Positions 34,331-44,174 of a stretch of 64,000 nt of DNA are shown one piece after another. Location: contig NZ_VZPP01000016.1 of NCBI RefSeq assembly GCF_008801475.1, positions 62,001 to 126,000 on the forward strand. The letters run 5' to 3'. The DNA is from Pseudomonas moorei. GTDB taxonomy: Bacteria; Pseudomonadota; Gammaproteobacteria; Pseudomonadales; Pseudomonadaceae. The stretch's first letter is position 1. Each line of letters begins with the position of its first letter. Under the pieces are notes generated by a model, which was not told the DNA's origin, made no database searches, and worked only from the letters and a program-made list of their open reading frames with translations. The position numbers were made by a program, and so were the translations under genes.

Positions 34331-35258
34331 GTTACGTGTTGGCGACCGTCAATGGTCGGTGGCGGCGGGCAGTAATCTGCTGGATGCCCTGAATCAGAAC
34401 GGCGTGTCGGTGCCCTACAGCTGTCGTGCCGGCAGTTGCCATGCCTGCCTGGTCCAGTGTGTACAAGGCCTGCCGAGCGACAGCCGGCCCGATGCCTTGA
34501 GCGCGGAGCAGCGTCAGCAAGGCTGGCGTCTGGCGTGTCAGTGCCAGGTGGTCGAGGACCTGCAGGTGCACACCTTCGACCCGCAGCGGGATGGCCAGCC
34601 GGCCGAGGTCGCCGCCGTCGATTGGCTGAGTGCCAGCGTGCTGCGCTTGCGCCTGACCCCCCAGCGGCCATTACGCTACAGCGCCGGCCAGCATCTGGTG
34701 TTGTGGGCGGGCAATGTGGCGCGGCCTTACTCCCTCGCCAGCCTGCCGCAGGATGATCGTTTTCTGGAGTTTCACCTCGATTGTCGACAGCCGGGGCAAT
34801 TCAGCGATGCGGCGCGTCAACTGAAGATCGGCGATGGGATCCGTCTTGGTGAGTTGCGTGGCGGGGCCTTGCATTACGACCCGGACTGGCATGAGCGGCC
34901 CCTGTGGCTAATGGCTTCCGGCACCGGGTTGGGACCTTTGTTCGGGGTGTTGCGTGAAGCGTTGCGCCAAGATCACCAGGGTGCGATACGTATCATTCAC
35001 CTGGCCCATGATGCCAATGAGCATTATCTGGCCAAACCCCTGCAAGCCCTGGCGGCGAACCGGCCGAACCTGAATATCGAGCTATGGACCGCGGCCGAGT
35101 TGCCAGCGGCTTTGGCGCAACTGCGGCTTGTTTCCCGGCAAACCCTCGCCTTACTCTGCGGGGCTCCCGACAGCGTCGATGCCTTTGCCCGGCGCCTGTA
35201 CCTGGCGGGATTGCCGCGCAATCAACTGCTGGCCGACGTCTTCCTGCCCCGTGGTTGA
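34323..35258 (+). CDS. [2Fe-2S] ferredoxin-NAD(P)H reductase
   Basis: Soluble electron-transfer protein of 311 residues: N-terminal plant-type ferredoxin with C34-x4-C39-x2-C42 and C72/C74, then an FAD-binding barrel (RPYSLAS) and a NAD(P)-binding domain (GTGLGPLFG). This is the architecture of oxygenase reductases, but no oxygenase adjoins, so the partner is unknown. It overlaps the diguanylate cyclase gene by 8 bases and precedes an enoyl-CoA hydratase. Confidence 0.88.
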   Translation: MPELRVGDRQWSVAAGSNLLDALNQNGVSVPYSCRAGSCHACLVQCVQGLPSDSRPDALSAEQRQQGWRLACQCQVVEDLQVHTFDPQRDGQPAEVAAVDWLSASVLRLRLTPQRPLRYSAGQHLVLWAGNVARPYSLASLPQDDRFLEFHLDCRQPGQFSDAARQLKIGDGIRLGELRGGALHYDPDWHERPLWLMASGTGLGPLFGVLREALRQDHQGAIRIIHLAHDANEHYLAKPLQALAANRPNLNIELWTAAELPAALAQLRLVSRQTLALLCGAPDSVDAFARRLYLAGLPRNQLLADVFLPRG

Positions 35259-35287
35259 GCGCTGATCTTTCAGACGCGAGACCTGCC

Positions 35288-36037
35288 ATGACCAATGCCA
35301 TCCAGATTGAACGCGAACGCGGCCTGCTGACCCTGCGGCTCAATCGCCCCGACAAGAAAAACGCCCTGACTCGTGCCATGTACAGCCATTTGGCCGAAGC
35401 GCTGAAACTGGCCGACAACGATCCTGAAATCAATGCCGTACTGATCACGGGTTCCAGTGAATGCTTCACCGCTGGCAACGACATTGCCGACTTCATCCAG
35501 CAACCGCCGAGCAACCTCGACAGCCCGGTGTTCCGGTTCATGCTCAATCTGCTTGAATGCCGCAAACCGGTGATCGCAGCGGTGGCCGGCGCGGCGGTGG
35601 GCATTGGCACGACGATGTTGCTGCATTGTGATCTGGTGTACGTCAGCCGCGACGCGCGCTTGCGTATGCCGTTCGTCAATCTCGGGTTGTGCCCGGAATT
35701 CGGTTCCAGCCTGATCCTGCCGCGCTTGCTCGGGCAGGCCAGGGCGGCGGAGCTGCTGTTGCTGGGTGAGGGATTCAATGGTGAGCAAGCCGCCGCATGG
35801 GGCATTGCGTCCGAAGCCTTGGGCAGTGGCGAAGAGGCCTTGGCCAAAGCACGGGAAATGGCGCTGCGCTTCGAGTCGCTGCCGCCGGAAGCGGTGCGCA
35901 TCAGCAAGCAATTGATGAGAGCGCCGGATCGGGAGCAGTTGCGCAAGGTCATAGAAGAAGAGGGTGCATTGTTCACCCAACGGCTGCGTTCGCCGGAGGC
36001 ATTGGCGGCGTTGGCGGGGTTTATCAACAGGCATTGA
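35288..36037 (+). CDS. Enoyl-CoA hydratase/isomerase family protein
   Basis: Crotonase-fold protein of 249 residues. The oxyanion-hole segments AGNDIADF (about residue 61) and AVAGAAVGIGTTMLLHCDL (about 100) are visible. It has no second catalytic Glu that I can assign with confidence, so isomerase and hydratase are both possible. Third gene of the 33212-36037 cluster; a bidirectional terminator follows. Confidence 0.88.
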   Translation: MTNAIQIERERGLLTLRLNRPDKKNALTRAMYSHLAEALKLADNDPEINAVLITGSSECFTAGNDIADFIQQPPSNLDSPVFRFMLNLLECRKPVIAAVAGAAVGIGTTMLLHCDLVYVSRDARLRMPFVNLGLCPEFGSSLILPRLLGQARAAELLLLGEGFNGEQAAAWGIASEALGSGEEALAKAREMALRFESLPPEAVRISKQLMRAPDREQLRKVIEEEGALFTQRLRSPEALAALAGFINRH

Positions 36038-36102
36038 TTTTTCGGTGTCTGGGCTTGCCCGCGATGAGGCCGGATCAAGCCACGCATCTACTGGATCAGA
36101 AA

Positions 36103-36144
36103 ATAAAAAGCCCCGCCATTCACATGGCGGGGCTTTTGTTTTTT
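36103..36144. terminator. Bidirectional terminator between enoyl-CoA hydratase and pyruvate kinase genes
   Basis: AAAAGCCCCGCCAT, loop TCAC, ATGGCGGGGCTTTT, with T-rich flanks on both strands. Confidence 0.93.
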
Positions 36145-36158
36145 CGGCGTTCGGTCAC

Positions 36159-37610
36159 TCAGACCATCGGGTCGCCAACGTGCAGGATTTTCATGCCGTT
36201 GGTGCCGCCGGTGGTGTGGTAGCTGTCGCCCTTGGTCAGGATGACCCAGTCGCCTTTCTCCACGACGCCGCGCTTGACCAACTCGTCGATTGCCTTCTGG
36301 CTGACTTCGTTTGGTGCCAGCGAAGCCGGGTCGAACGGAATGGTGTACACGCCACGGAACAGCGCCGCGCGAGCCTGGGCTTCGCGGTGTGGGGTGAACG
36401 CGTAGATCGGCACCGAGGAACGGATGCGCGACATGATCAGCGGGGTGTAACCGCTTTCGGTCAGGGCGATGATCGCTTTCACGCCTGGGAAGTGGTTGGC
36501 GGTGTACATGGTCGCCAGGGCAATGCTCTCGTCGCAGCGGGTGAATTCCTTGCCGATGCGGTGGCTGGAGGTCTTGCTGGTCGGGTGCTTTTCGGCGCCG
36601 ACACAGATGCGGGCCATGGCCTGCACGGCTTCCAGCGGATACAGACCGGCGGCGCTTTCCGCGGACAGCATCACGGCGTCGGTGTAGTCGAGCACGGCGT
36701 TGGCTACGTCGGACACTTCGGCGCGGGTCGGCATCGGGTTCTGGATCATCGACTCCATCATCTGGGTCGCGACGATCACGGCCTTGTTGTGGCGGCGTGC
36801 GTGCAGAATGATTTTCTTCTGGATGCCCACCAGCTCGGCGTCGCCGATTTCCACGCCCAGGTCACCACGGGCCACCATCACGGCGTCGGATGCCTTGATC
36901 AGGCCATCGAGGGTTTCGTCGTCGGCCACGGCTTCGGCACGTTCGATCTTCGCCACCAGCCAGGCGGTACCGCCGGCTTCGTCGCGCAGTTGACGGGCGT
37001 ACTCCATGTCGGCGGCGTCACGCGGGAACGACACGGCAAGGTAATCGACCTGCATTTCGGCGGCGAGCTTGATGTCCGCCTTGTCTTTTTCGGTCAGGGC
37101 CGGAGCGGTCAGGCCACCACCGCGACGGTTGATGCCTTTGTGATCCGACAGTGGGCCGCCGATGGTCACGGTGCAGTTCAGTTCGGTGGCGGTGGCGGTA
37201 TCGACACGCATTACCACGCGGCCGTCGTCGAGCAGCAGCTCGTCGCCCACGCCGCAGTCCTTGACCAGGTCCGGGTAGTCGATACCGACCACTTGCTGGT
37301 TGCCTTCGGTCAGCGGATGGCTGGTGGAGAAGGTGAATTGATCACCGATCTTCAGCTCGATACGTTTGTTGGCGAATTTGGCAATACGGATTTTCGGGCC
37401 TTGCAGGTCACCCAGCAGGGCGACGAAGCGACCGTGCTTGGCAGCGAGGTCACGCACCAGCTGCGCGCGAGCCTTGTGCTCGTCGGGGGTGCCGTGGGAG
37501 AAGTTCAGGCGGGCGACGTCCAGGCCAGCCAGAATCAGCTGTTCGAGAACTTCCGGCGAGTTACTGGCCGGGCCAAGGGTGGCAACGATTTTGGTACGAC
37601 GGACGGACAT
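36159..37610 (-). CDS. pykA: Pyruvate kinase
   Basis: Glycolytic enzyme of 483 residues converting phosphoenolpyruvate and ADP to pyruvate and ATP. The N-terminus RRTKIVATLGPAS, the substrate stretch LARLNFSHG-like (VARLNFSHG) and the active-site signature VMVARGDLGVEIG are all present. Length matches the family. Single gene with its own terminator. Confidence 0.96.
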   Translation of the reverse strand: MSVRRTKIVATLGPASNSPEVLEQLILAGLDVARLNFSHGTPDEHKARAQLVRDLAAKHGRFVALLGDLQGPKIRIAKFANKRIELKIGDQFTFSTSHPLTEGNQQVVGIDYPDLVKDCGVGDELLLDDGRVVMRVDTATATELNCTVTIGGPLSDHKGINRRGGGLTAPALTEKDKADIKLAAEMQVDYLAVSFPRDAADMEYARQLRDEAGGTAWLVAKIERAEAVADDETLDGLIKASDAVMVARGDLGVEIGDAELVGIQKKIILHARRHNKAVIVATQMMESMIQNPMPTRAEVSDVANAVLDYTDAVMLSAESAAGLYPLEAVQAMARICVGAEKHPTSKTSSHRIGKEFTRCDESIALATMYTANHFPGVKAIIALTESGYTPLIMSRIRSSVPIYAFTPHREAQARAALFRGVYTIPFDPASLAPNEVSQKAIDELVKRGVVEKGDWVILTKGDSYHTTGGTNGMKILHVGDPMV

Positions 37611-37783
37611 GCAAAGACTCCTGAGTTCAAGCGCTGAGTGAGGCTACTATGGTCCGAAGTTGTAGTCATTGTTCGTATGCACTACTTATTGCTTTCTTTA
37701 TTGAACACCGCAACTTTGCATCCCGGCCGCCTGAAGATTTCCGACCATGGGTCGATACAGCGTTCAAGACAGGAGATTTCCCC

Positions 37784-38167
37784 ATGCGTTTCGTACTCGT
37801 TGCTGCCCTTGCCATCAGCGCTTTTAGCGTCACCGGTTGCACCCGTTGGGCGATGAATCATCATTTGAACAATGCCTACAGTGCCTATGACCGGGGCAAT
37901 TGCGAGCAGGTGATGCTTGAGTTGTCCAAGGTCGAGCGCGACAGCCGCGCGCGCCCTTATGTGTGGCCGGAAGTCTCGATGATGCGCGGGCAGTGCCTGG
38001 AGCGGCAGATGATGTTTATCGATGCAGCCCAGACGTACCAGTTCATCATCGCTTCGTATCCGCAGAGCGAATACGCCTACCGTGCCCGCGCACGTCTGGA
38101 AACCTTGCAGAGCCTGGGCCACTATCCGACTCGCAGTGCCGCAACGGTACGCCCGACGCAGTTCTGA
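37784..38167 (+). CDS. Small TPR lipoprotein
   Basis: Protein of 127 residues with a lipoprotein signal peptide; the lipobox SVTGC puts the acylated Cys near residue 20. The mature part has two TPR-like helical repeats (NAYSAYDRGNCEQVMLELSKV and AAQTYQFIIASYPQSEYAYRARAR). AGGAG precedes the ATG at 37784. Probably an outer-membrane scaffold protein; partner unknown. Confidence 0.82.
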   Translation: MRFVLVAALAISAFSVTGCTRWAMNHHLNNAYSAYDRGNCEQVMLELSKVERDSRARPYVWPEVSMMRGQCLERQMMFIDAAQTYQFIIASYPQSEYAYRARARLETLQSLGHYPTRSAATVRPTQF

Positions 38168-38414
38168 TGTCAGTGGTCATCTGATGGCTGGCCGACCGGC
38201 GTCGGTGAGCTATAGTCGAATGGATCGGTTTTAGAGTCTTGTCTCTAAACCGAGGTAACACCTGTGATCGGCAGAAGTAAGCGGCAGCGGTTTTCGAGGA
38301 CTGCCGCACCGGGATCGGGGAGAGCGTGCCAGTGCCCATCCGTGCAACAGCAGGCAAGCACGTTCCGAAGCATTAGTGCGGTCCTGCTTAAGGGCCTTGC
38401 GTAGCGAATTCAGC

Positions 38415-38774
38415 ATGTTCACCGACCGCCGGATCGAGCGGCATCAGTTGCCGTATTTTCTCAAAGTGTTCAACAGCATCACCGACAAGCCCATCGGTTT
38501 CCTGGGTAACGTGTCCGAGGACGGGCTGATGCTCATCAGCCAGTTGCCCATGATGATCGGCGCGGACTTCGATTTGCGCCTGAAAATCCCCGCCATCGAC
38601 GGATGCCAACAGGTCATCGACCTGCGGGCGTGCTGCCTGTGGTGCCACGAAGACGCAACCCCTCAGCACTATGACGCCGGGTTCAGCCTGCAACGGCCGC
38701 CGCCGGAGTATGAGCAGTTGGTAGAGGCATTGAGGCAGTACTTCAGTTTTCAGACGTTGCCGGCTTCGGCGTGA
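38415..38774 (+). CDS. PilZ domain-containing c-di-GMP-binding protein
   Basis: Single-domain PilZ protein of 119 residues. The c-di-GMP contacts are present: the arginine motif DRRIER near residues 4-9 and the NVSEDG motif (N/DxSxxG) near residue 30. It should bind c-di-GMP made or removed by the GGDEF and EAL proteins of this strain. The 247 bases upstream hold a GTTTAGAG/CTCTAAAC inverted repeat at about 38230-38250 and no gene. Confidence 0.88.
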   Translation: MFTDRRIERHQLPYFLKVFNSITDKPIGFLGNVSEDGLMLISQLPMMIGADFDLRLKIPAIDGCQQVIDLRACCLWCHEDATPQHYDAGFSLQRPPPEYEQLVEALRQYFSFQTLPASA

Positions 38775-39129
38775 GCGACAAATGATCACGGGCTGAATAC
38801 CCTCATAGTGTGTGCTCCAGTTGAAGCCATCACAGGCTGCCTTTCATTAGGCAATGTCCGTCAAATGCACGCTATTGAGCGGCGCCGCTTGCAAGAGCCC
38901 GATGAGTTTGGTCATGGTCATGAGGTTGTTCTGGGGCGGTTGTTGATCTCCATAACACTTTGTAATGTCAACTGACCCTCTCGTGAATTTTTCTGGGTTT
39001 CGAAATAAAAGTCATATTGATTATTCCATTTCCGTCTTCATGACTGTCAGTTCTGACAGTAGCGAATGAATAGGCCCAGTTGAGTTATTTTTTTTCTGCG
39101 GTCTATTAATATCTTTATGGAGGTGGCTA
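38775..39129. other. AT-rich intergenic stretch without a gene
   Basis: GC falls along this stretch into the orphan gene that follows. I see no open frame, repeat or RNA that I can support. Confidence 0.6.
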
Positions 39130-39630
39130 ATGAATGGTAAGGCTGATAAAGAAAATTTTGTGGTGAAATATGTGCAGGCTGATCAGGTTAAAGAGGGTTC
39201 ATTTGTAGAGACCGGTAATGCTGAAGTATTTTCCGATAGTTTTTGGGCGGGAGTGGAAGTTTTAACTTATCTGCATCGACATCTTCGAGTTCCGGAGTTG
39301 ACGGGGCAGATAGAGTATCAATATAAATTTCATGATCGTCGAGTGTATGTGCGGACGTTGAGGTATTTTCTGACCAGTCGGCCGATCAATAAATATTGGT
39401 ATCGCGCAAATATTGATGTGCAGCTTGAAAACTATGGCTCGCAGCGTGTGAACTCACCTGATGCAATGAGTCAAAACGCGCAGTGGCATAGCTATGTCGC
39501 GAACTTGAACGTTGCTCATGATCCTGCGATTCGAACGGGTTTGAAAGTTCGAATTGAATATGATGGGACTAATAATGGCGTTGGTGAAAAAGATAGTTGG
39601 GGGAGCGTGGTTGAGCTCATTCCACGATAA
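39130..39630 (+). CDS. Orphan hypothetical protein in an AT-rich islet
   Basis: Protein of 166 residues that I do not recognise. It is rich in aromatic and charged residues, with strand-like stretches (TGQIEYQYKFHDRRVYVRTLRYF; VLEN-like YRANIDVQLENYG; TGLKVRIEYDG) that suggest a beta-rich soluble fold. There is no signal peptide or membrane segment. GGAGGTGG lies just before the ATG, so translation is likely efficient. Base use differs from the neighbours: one 60-base line (39181-39240) is 40% GC against 67% in a purU line (43321-43380). No mobility gene adjoins. Probably a recent acquisition. Confidence 0.7.
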   Translation: MNGKADKENFVVKYVQADQVKEGSFVETGNAEVFSDSFWAGVEVLTYLHRHLRVPELTGQIEYQYKFHDRRVYVRTLRYFLTSRPINKYWYRANIDVQLENYGSQRVNSPDAMSQNAQWHSYVANLNVAHDPAIRTGLKVRIEYDGTNNGVGEKDSWGSVVELIPR

Positions 39631-39926
39631 ATAAACGCCTTCGATTCCTATCTGCCCAGTAATCGGCGCTGCTTGTTTTGGTCCAGGGGTTTCAGTGTGC
39701 ATGGCTTCAAGCTAGGGGCGGCAGTACTTCAAAGTATTTAATGGGTTTCTCGTTGCTATTGATTTTGAAAGTGCTGCCGTCAGTTTTTTGAGGGGGATCA
39801 ATTTAATTGTCTTGTGTAAGATTTTAATTTTTTGTAGTGGGTGTTAGGGGGGGCAATTCGCTCTTTGAATATTTTATGGGTCCTGGTTTTTTCGTTGTTG
39901 TGACGGTGATCAATGTTTGGGGGGCG
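39631..39926. other. AT-rich intergenic stretch without a gene
   Basis: Low-GC, T-rich spacer between the orphan gene and the DUF58 remnant. Nothing further seen. Confidence 0.6.
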
Positions 39927-40755
39927 TTAAATTTTGCCTGTTGACGCTTGCAGCGTGCCGCTTTTTTTCCAGTTCAGGTAACGCGTTAACAAGTCCACGC
40001 CCAATCCACAGGGCAGGACATTCAGTACTGATATCTCATGAGCATGTGGACTCTAATGGAGTTTGGTCTGCTCGTTGAGATAATCCATCGCCCGGCATCA
40101 GGTCAGCGCCTCCGGCAAGGTTTGCTTGGAGGCTTGAGGAGTTTGGTCGAGCACGTCTTCCCTCATGCTGGCGACGATCACTTGATGCTGTTTGCCCATT
40201 CGTTTGTTCCTCATCGTCTCTATCGCGCATGATTGGTCATCAACACCACCAGGGCCCTCTATCGATTTGCTGCAGGCTGTCACCCTCGCGAAATTCACGC
40301 AATTGATAAAACACCAGTTCCGGGCCGCGACGCTAATGTTGGCGCACGCCCAGCTGGCTGAGCCAGTTATCCACAGCCAGTAGGCCACCGTAGAGTCGGG
40401 CGAAATCCGGGTAGAGACACGGGTATGAAAGCAGAGGGTGGCGCGTTGCTCGGTCAGTGTCAGGGGAAACGCGAGGCGGCATGCTTGGTCGGGTGGGAGT
40501 TGTGGCCGCGATAGCGGCCGTTTGCAGTCGATCACCAGAGTGCTGACGGCCCTTGCGGCGTTTCAACTTGATACCGCGTATCCGTGGCGGGGACGGCGTC
40601 GCTTCCTTGGCGGCATAGTAGTCTCGAGCATCGGCAACCTGATGATGTGGGCTGATCGGGATGGACTCTCCAATGGATGCTGGCAGACTTGGCGAGGAAT
40701 ACGACATAGCTTGTAACGCACGGCAAACAAGCAACGCTGCCTGAATAACAAGATT
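39927..40755 (-). pseudogene. Decayed DUF58-family gene
   Basis: Read on the minus strand, pieces of a DUF58 protein occur in order but in different frames: an N-terminal part (LPPDQACRLAFPLTL, THTRVSTR-like), then LYPDFARLYG, VDNWLSQLGVRQH, a stop, FYQLREFREGDSLQQID, then at about 40257 a sudden jump to RALVVLMTN, a frameshift, RDRDDEEQ, another shift, KQHQVIVASMREDVLD and TLPEAL, a stop, MDYLNEQTKLH, a stop, and finally LTRYLNWKKSGTL. The well-known central block (DWKATAR to DCGRRM) is missing, so there is a deletion of roughly a hundred codons as well as several stops. I recall PAO1 having MoxR and DUF58 genes at this place; MoxR is absent here. Confidence 0.85.
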
Positions 40756-40815
40756 GCTGGCCGGGGCGGGATGTGAACGCCTAGACTTTGCCGATCTTCA
40801 GTTCAGGAATAGCCC

Positions 40816-42246
40816 GTGACCTCCATCTTCTGGTACGACTATGAAACCACGGGTATCAATCCCCGTTGCGATCGCCCATTGCAAATGGCAGGGCTGCGTA
40901 CTGATTTCGATCTCAATGAAATAGACGAGCCGGTCAATCTCTATTGCCTACCCAGTGACGACATCCTGCCGCATCCAGCGGCCTGCGCGATCACCGGCAT
41001 TACCCCAGGCCAACTGGCCGGGCAAGGCCTGAGTGAAGCCGATTTCATGACCCGGGTGCATGCGCAACTGGCGGCCCCCGGCACTTGCGGTGCGGGTTAC
41101 AACACCTTGCGTTTCGACGACGAAATGACCCGGTACAGCCTGTATCGCAATTTTTTCGACCCGTACGCGCGGGAGTGGCAGGGCGGTAACAGTCGCTGGG
41201 ATTTGATCGATGTGGTGCGTGCCGCCTATGCCTTGCGCCCCGATGGTCTCGTCTGGCCAACCGACGACGAGGGGCGGGTGACCCTCAAGCTCGAGCGCCT
41301 GACCGCTGCCAATGGCATAGATCATGGCAATGCCCACGAAGCGCTGTCGGACGTTCGCGCCACTATTGCCCTGGCGCGACTGATCCGGGAAAAGCAACCG
41401 AAGCTGTATGACTGGCTGTTCAATCTGCGCAGCAAGCAAAAGGTCCTGGATCAGATTCGCCTGCTGCAACCGATGGTGCATGTTTCCGGGCGCTTTTCTG
41501 CGGCGCGCAACTACGTGGGCGTGGTGTTGCCCCTGGCCTGGCACCCGCGTAACAAGAACGCCTTGATTGTCTGCGATCTGCACCTCGACCCTCAGGCTTT
41601 GCTCGATCTGGATGCCGAAACATTGCGCCAGCGCTTGTATACCCGTCGCGAAGATCTGGCCGAAGGTGAGTTGCCGGTTCCACTCAAGCTCATCCATATC
41701 AATAAATGCCCGGTGGTGGCGCCGATGTCGGTACTTCGCCCGGAAGATCAGCAGCGGTTGGGGCTGGATATGGCGCTCTATCAGCAGCGTGTACTGCGGC
41801 TAAACGACGCGCAGAAAGTCTGGCAGGATAAAGTTTCGGCGATATATGCCCGCGAGGATTTCTCCGCAAGCCGGGACCCGGAGCAACAGTTATACGACGG
41901 CTTTATCGGTGATCGTGATCGGCGTCTGTGCGAACAAGTCCGAACGGTCGATCCTGGGCAATTAGCGCAAGAGCAATGGCCTTTCGATGATGAACGTTTA
42001 CCGGAATTATTGTTTCGATATCGCGCACGTAACTTTCCCGATACGTTGAGTGCCGACGAGCAAGAGCGCTGGCGATTATTCTGTCAGAAACGTTTGTCAG
42101 TGCCGGAGTGGGGCGCGCCCAATACCCTGGAAAGTTTTGTCGAGGCCGCAGCCCAATTGAATGTTACAGCGACGCCGTTTCAACGATCAGTGCTGAATGA
42201 ATGGCAGGAGTATGTCCAGGCCTTACGTAAACGTTTGAATCTTTGA
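40816..42246 (+). CDS. sbcB: Exodeoxyribonuclease I
   Basis: 3'-5' single-strand DNA exonuclease of 476 residues used in repair and recombination. DnaQ-type motifs: ExoI FWYDYETTG (acidic pair near residue 8), ExoII NTLRFDDE, and ExoIII HEALSDV near residue 177. The C-terminal SH3-like and helical domains are full length. The start is GTG with AGGA five bases upstream; an ATG start is not available nearby. Confidence 0.95.
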   Translation: MTSIFWYDYETTGINPRCDRPLQMAGLRTDFDLNEIDEPVNLYCLPSDDILPHPAACAITGITPGQLAGQGLSEADFMTRVHAQLAAPGTCGAGYNTLRFDDEMTRYSLYRNFFDPYAREWQGGNSRWDLIDVVRAAYALRPDGLVWPTDDEGRVTLKLERLTAANGIDHGNAHEALSDVRATIALARLIREKQPKLYDWLFNLRSKQKVLDQIRLLQPMVHVSGRFSAARNYVGVVLPLAWHPRNKNALIVCDLHLDPQALLDLDAETLRQRLYTRREDLAEGELPVPLKLIHINKCPVVAPMSVLRPEDQQRLGLDMALYQQRVLRLNDAQKVWQDKVSAIYAREDFSASRDPEQQLYDGFIGDRDRRLCEQVRTVDPGQLAQEQWPFDDERLPELLFRYRARNFPDTLSADEQERWRLFCQKRLSVPEWGAPNTLESFVEAAAQLNVTATPFQRSVLNEWQEYVQALRKRLNL

Positions 42247-42280
42247 AATCGAAAATATCCGGAGCTTGAACTCCGGGCAT

Positions 42281-42315
42281 AAAAAAACGCCAGCGCATGC
42301 TGGCGTTATTTTTTG
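42281..42315. terminator. Bidirectional terminator between sbcB and mvaT
   Basis: AACGCCAGC, loop GCAT, GCTGGCGTT with an A-run before and a T-run after. Confidence 0.92.
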
Positions 42316-42346
42316 CCGCCGATCAGTCTGCGACAAGCGCTGCGGC

Positions 42347-42724
42347 TTAGCCCAGCAGGGTCGCCCAGCCTTCAACCACGTCGCCGCCCCACTTGGCTTT
42401 CCACTCTTTCAGAGTCTTGTGGTTGCCACCTTTGGTTTCGATGACTTCGCCGTTGTGCGGGTTTTTGTATTGTTTAACTTTGCGAGCACGCTTGGTGCCG
42501 GTAGTTTTGACTGCGCCGCCGCGTGGTGCCTTGGTTTTGGATTCTGGGTCCAGCAACGCGATGATGTCACGCAGGGACTTGGAGTATTCGCCCATCAGGG
42601 TGCGCAGTTTGCCTTCGAATTCCAGCTCGGTTTGCAGTTTGTCGTCTTGGGACAGGTTCTTCAAACGGGCTTGCAGCTCTTTGATGGCTTCTTCGGTGGC
42701 GCGATATTCGTTGATCAAGGACAT
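42347..42724 (-). CDS. mvaT: H-NS-family silencer MvaT
   Basis: Nucleoid protein of 125 residues that silences AT-rich and foreign DNA in Pseudomonas. An N-terminal coiled coil for oligomerisation (MSLINEYRATEEAIKEL) and the C-terminal DNA-binding domain with NPHNGEVIETKGGNHKTLK are visible. AAGGTAG precedes the ATG. Ends at a bidirectional terminator. The AT-rich 38775-39926 islet nearby is the sort of DNA it binds. Confidence 0.96.
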   Translation of the reverse strand: MSLINEYRATEEAIKELQARLKNLSQDDKLQTELEFEGKLRTLMGEYSKSLRDIIALLDPESKTKAPRGGAVKTTGTKRARKVKQYKNPHNGEVIETKGGNHKTLKEWKAKWGGDVVEGWATLLG

Positions 42725-43059
42725 GATGACTACCTTATGCAGGTCAAAGGATGTAGGGGAACAGTGCCGCAATAATAGTCAGGGTGTTTCATCAAGTAAA
42801 CATTAAACCGGAGTTTATTTAATTTAATCGTGGTGGATTCGCACATTGAATGTGCGGATAAATAATTCGATACATCCGGCACACATATTCACAAATGGAT
42901 GCTTGTAAGTGGCCGACAACGCGCTGTTTGCCCGTGCTGCCGGCGTCAGCAGATTCCTTGTCGCCGACCTTCGGCCAGGCAGAAACGTCATCATTACTGC
43001 AGTTTTTCTGCGCAATCGCTAGAATGGCCGCCTTTGCGAAGTTCTGGAGTTTCCCCCTC

Positions 43060-43908
<849 letters not shown>

Positions 43909-43997
43909 CCGTCGCCACACGACACGGTTGAAATCCGGAGGGCCTGGGCGTTCAATCGCTTCAGGCCCTTCGCCGTTTCTGCACTGAGGATATGTCT

Positions 43998-44174
43998 ATG
44001 GCCGATCCACTGGACAAAGCCACGTCAAAGGCTCCCGCGACATTGGGTGAGGGCTGTTTGAGTCGTTATGACCCGGATGACATGAGCCCGGAAGATGGCA
44101 CGGAGTTCCCCGGCGCGGCCGAACTGTGGGAGCTGTTACAGGAACAGCCGGAAAAAACGTCTAAGCCTGCTTGA
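43998..44174 (+). CDS. Small acidic hypothetical protein
   Basis: Acidic 58-residue protein (YDPDDMSPEDGTEFPGAAELWELL). GAGG lies eight bases before the ATG at 43998, whereas the earlier ATG at 43992 is too close to it. Its last bases overlap the end of the convergent membrane-protein gene. Not recognised. Confidence 0.65.
   Translation: MADPLDKATSKAPATLGEGCLSRYDPDDMSPEDGTEFPGAAELWELLQEQPEKTSKPA

Noticed and set aside
38168..38414. Possible small RNA with a GTTTAGAG/CTCTAAAC hairpin before the PilZ gene
   Set aside because: No convincing promoter with a matching terminator; a leader hairpin is the simpler reading.
40098..40535. 145-residue minus-strand ORF taken alone as a new small gene
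   Set aside because: Its C-terminal part is one frame of the decayed DUF58 gene (VASMREDVLD); the N-terminal half is another fragment. It is not an independent gene.
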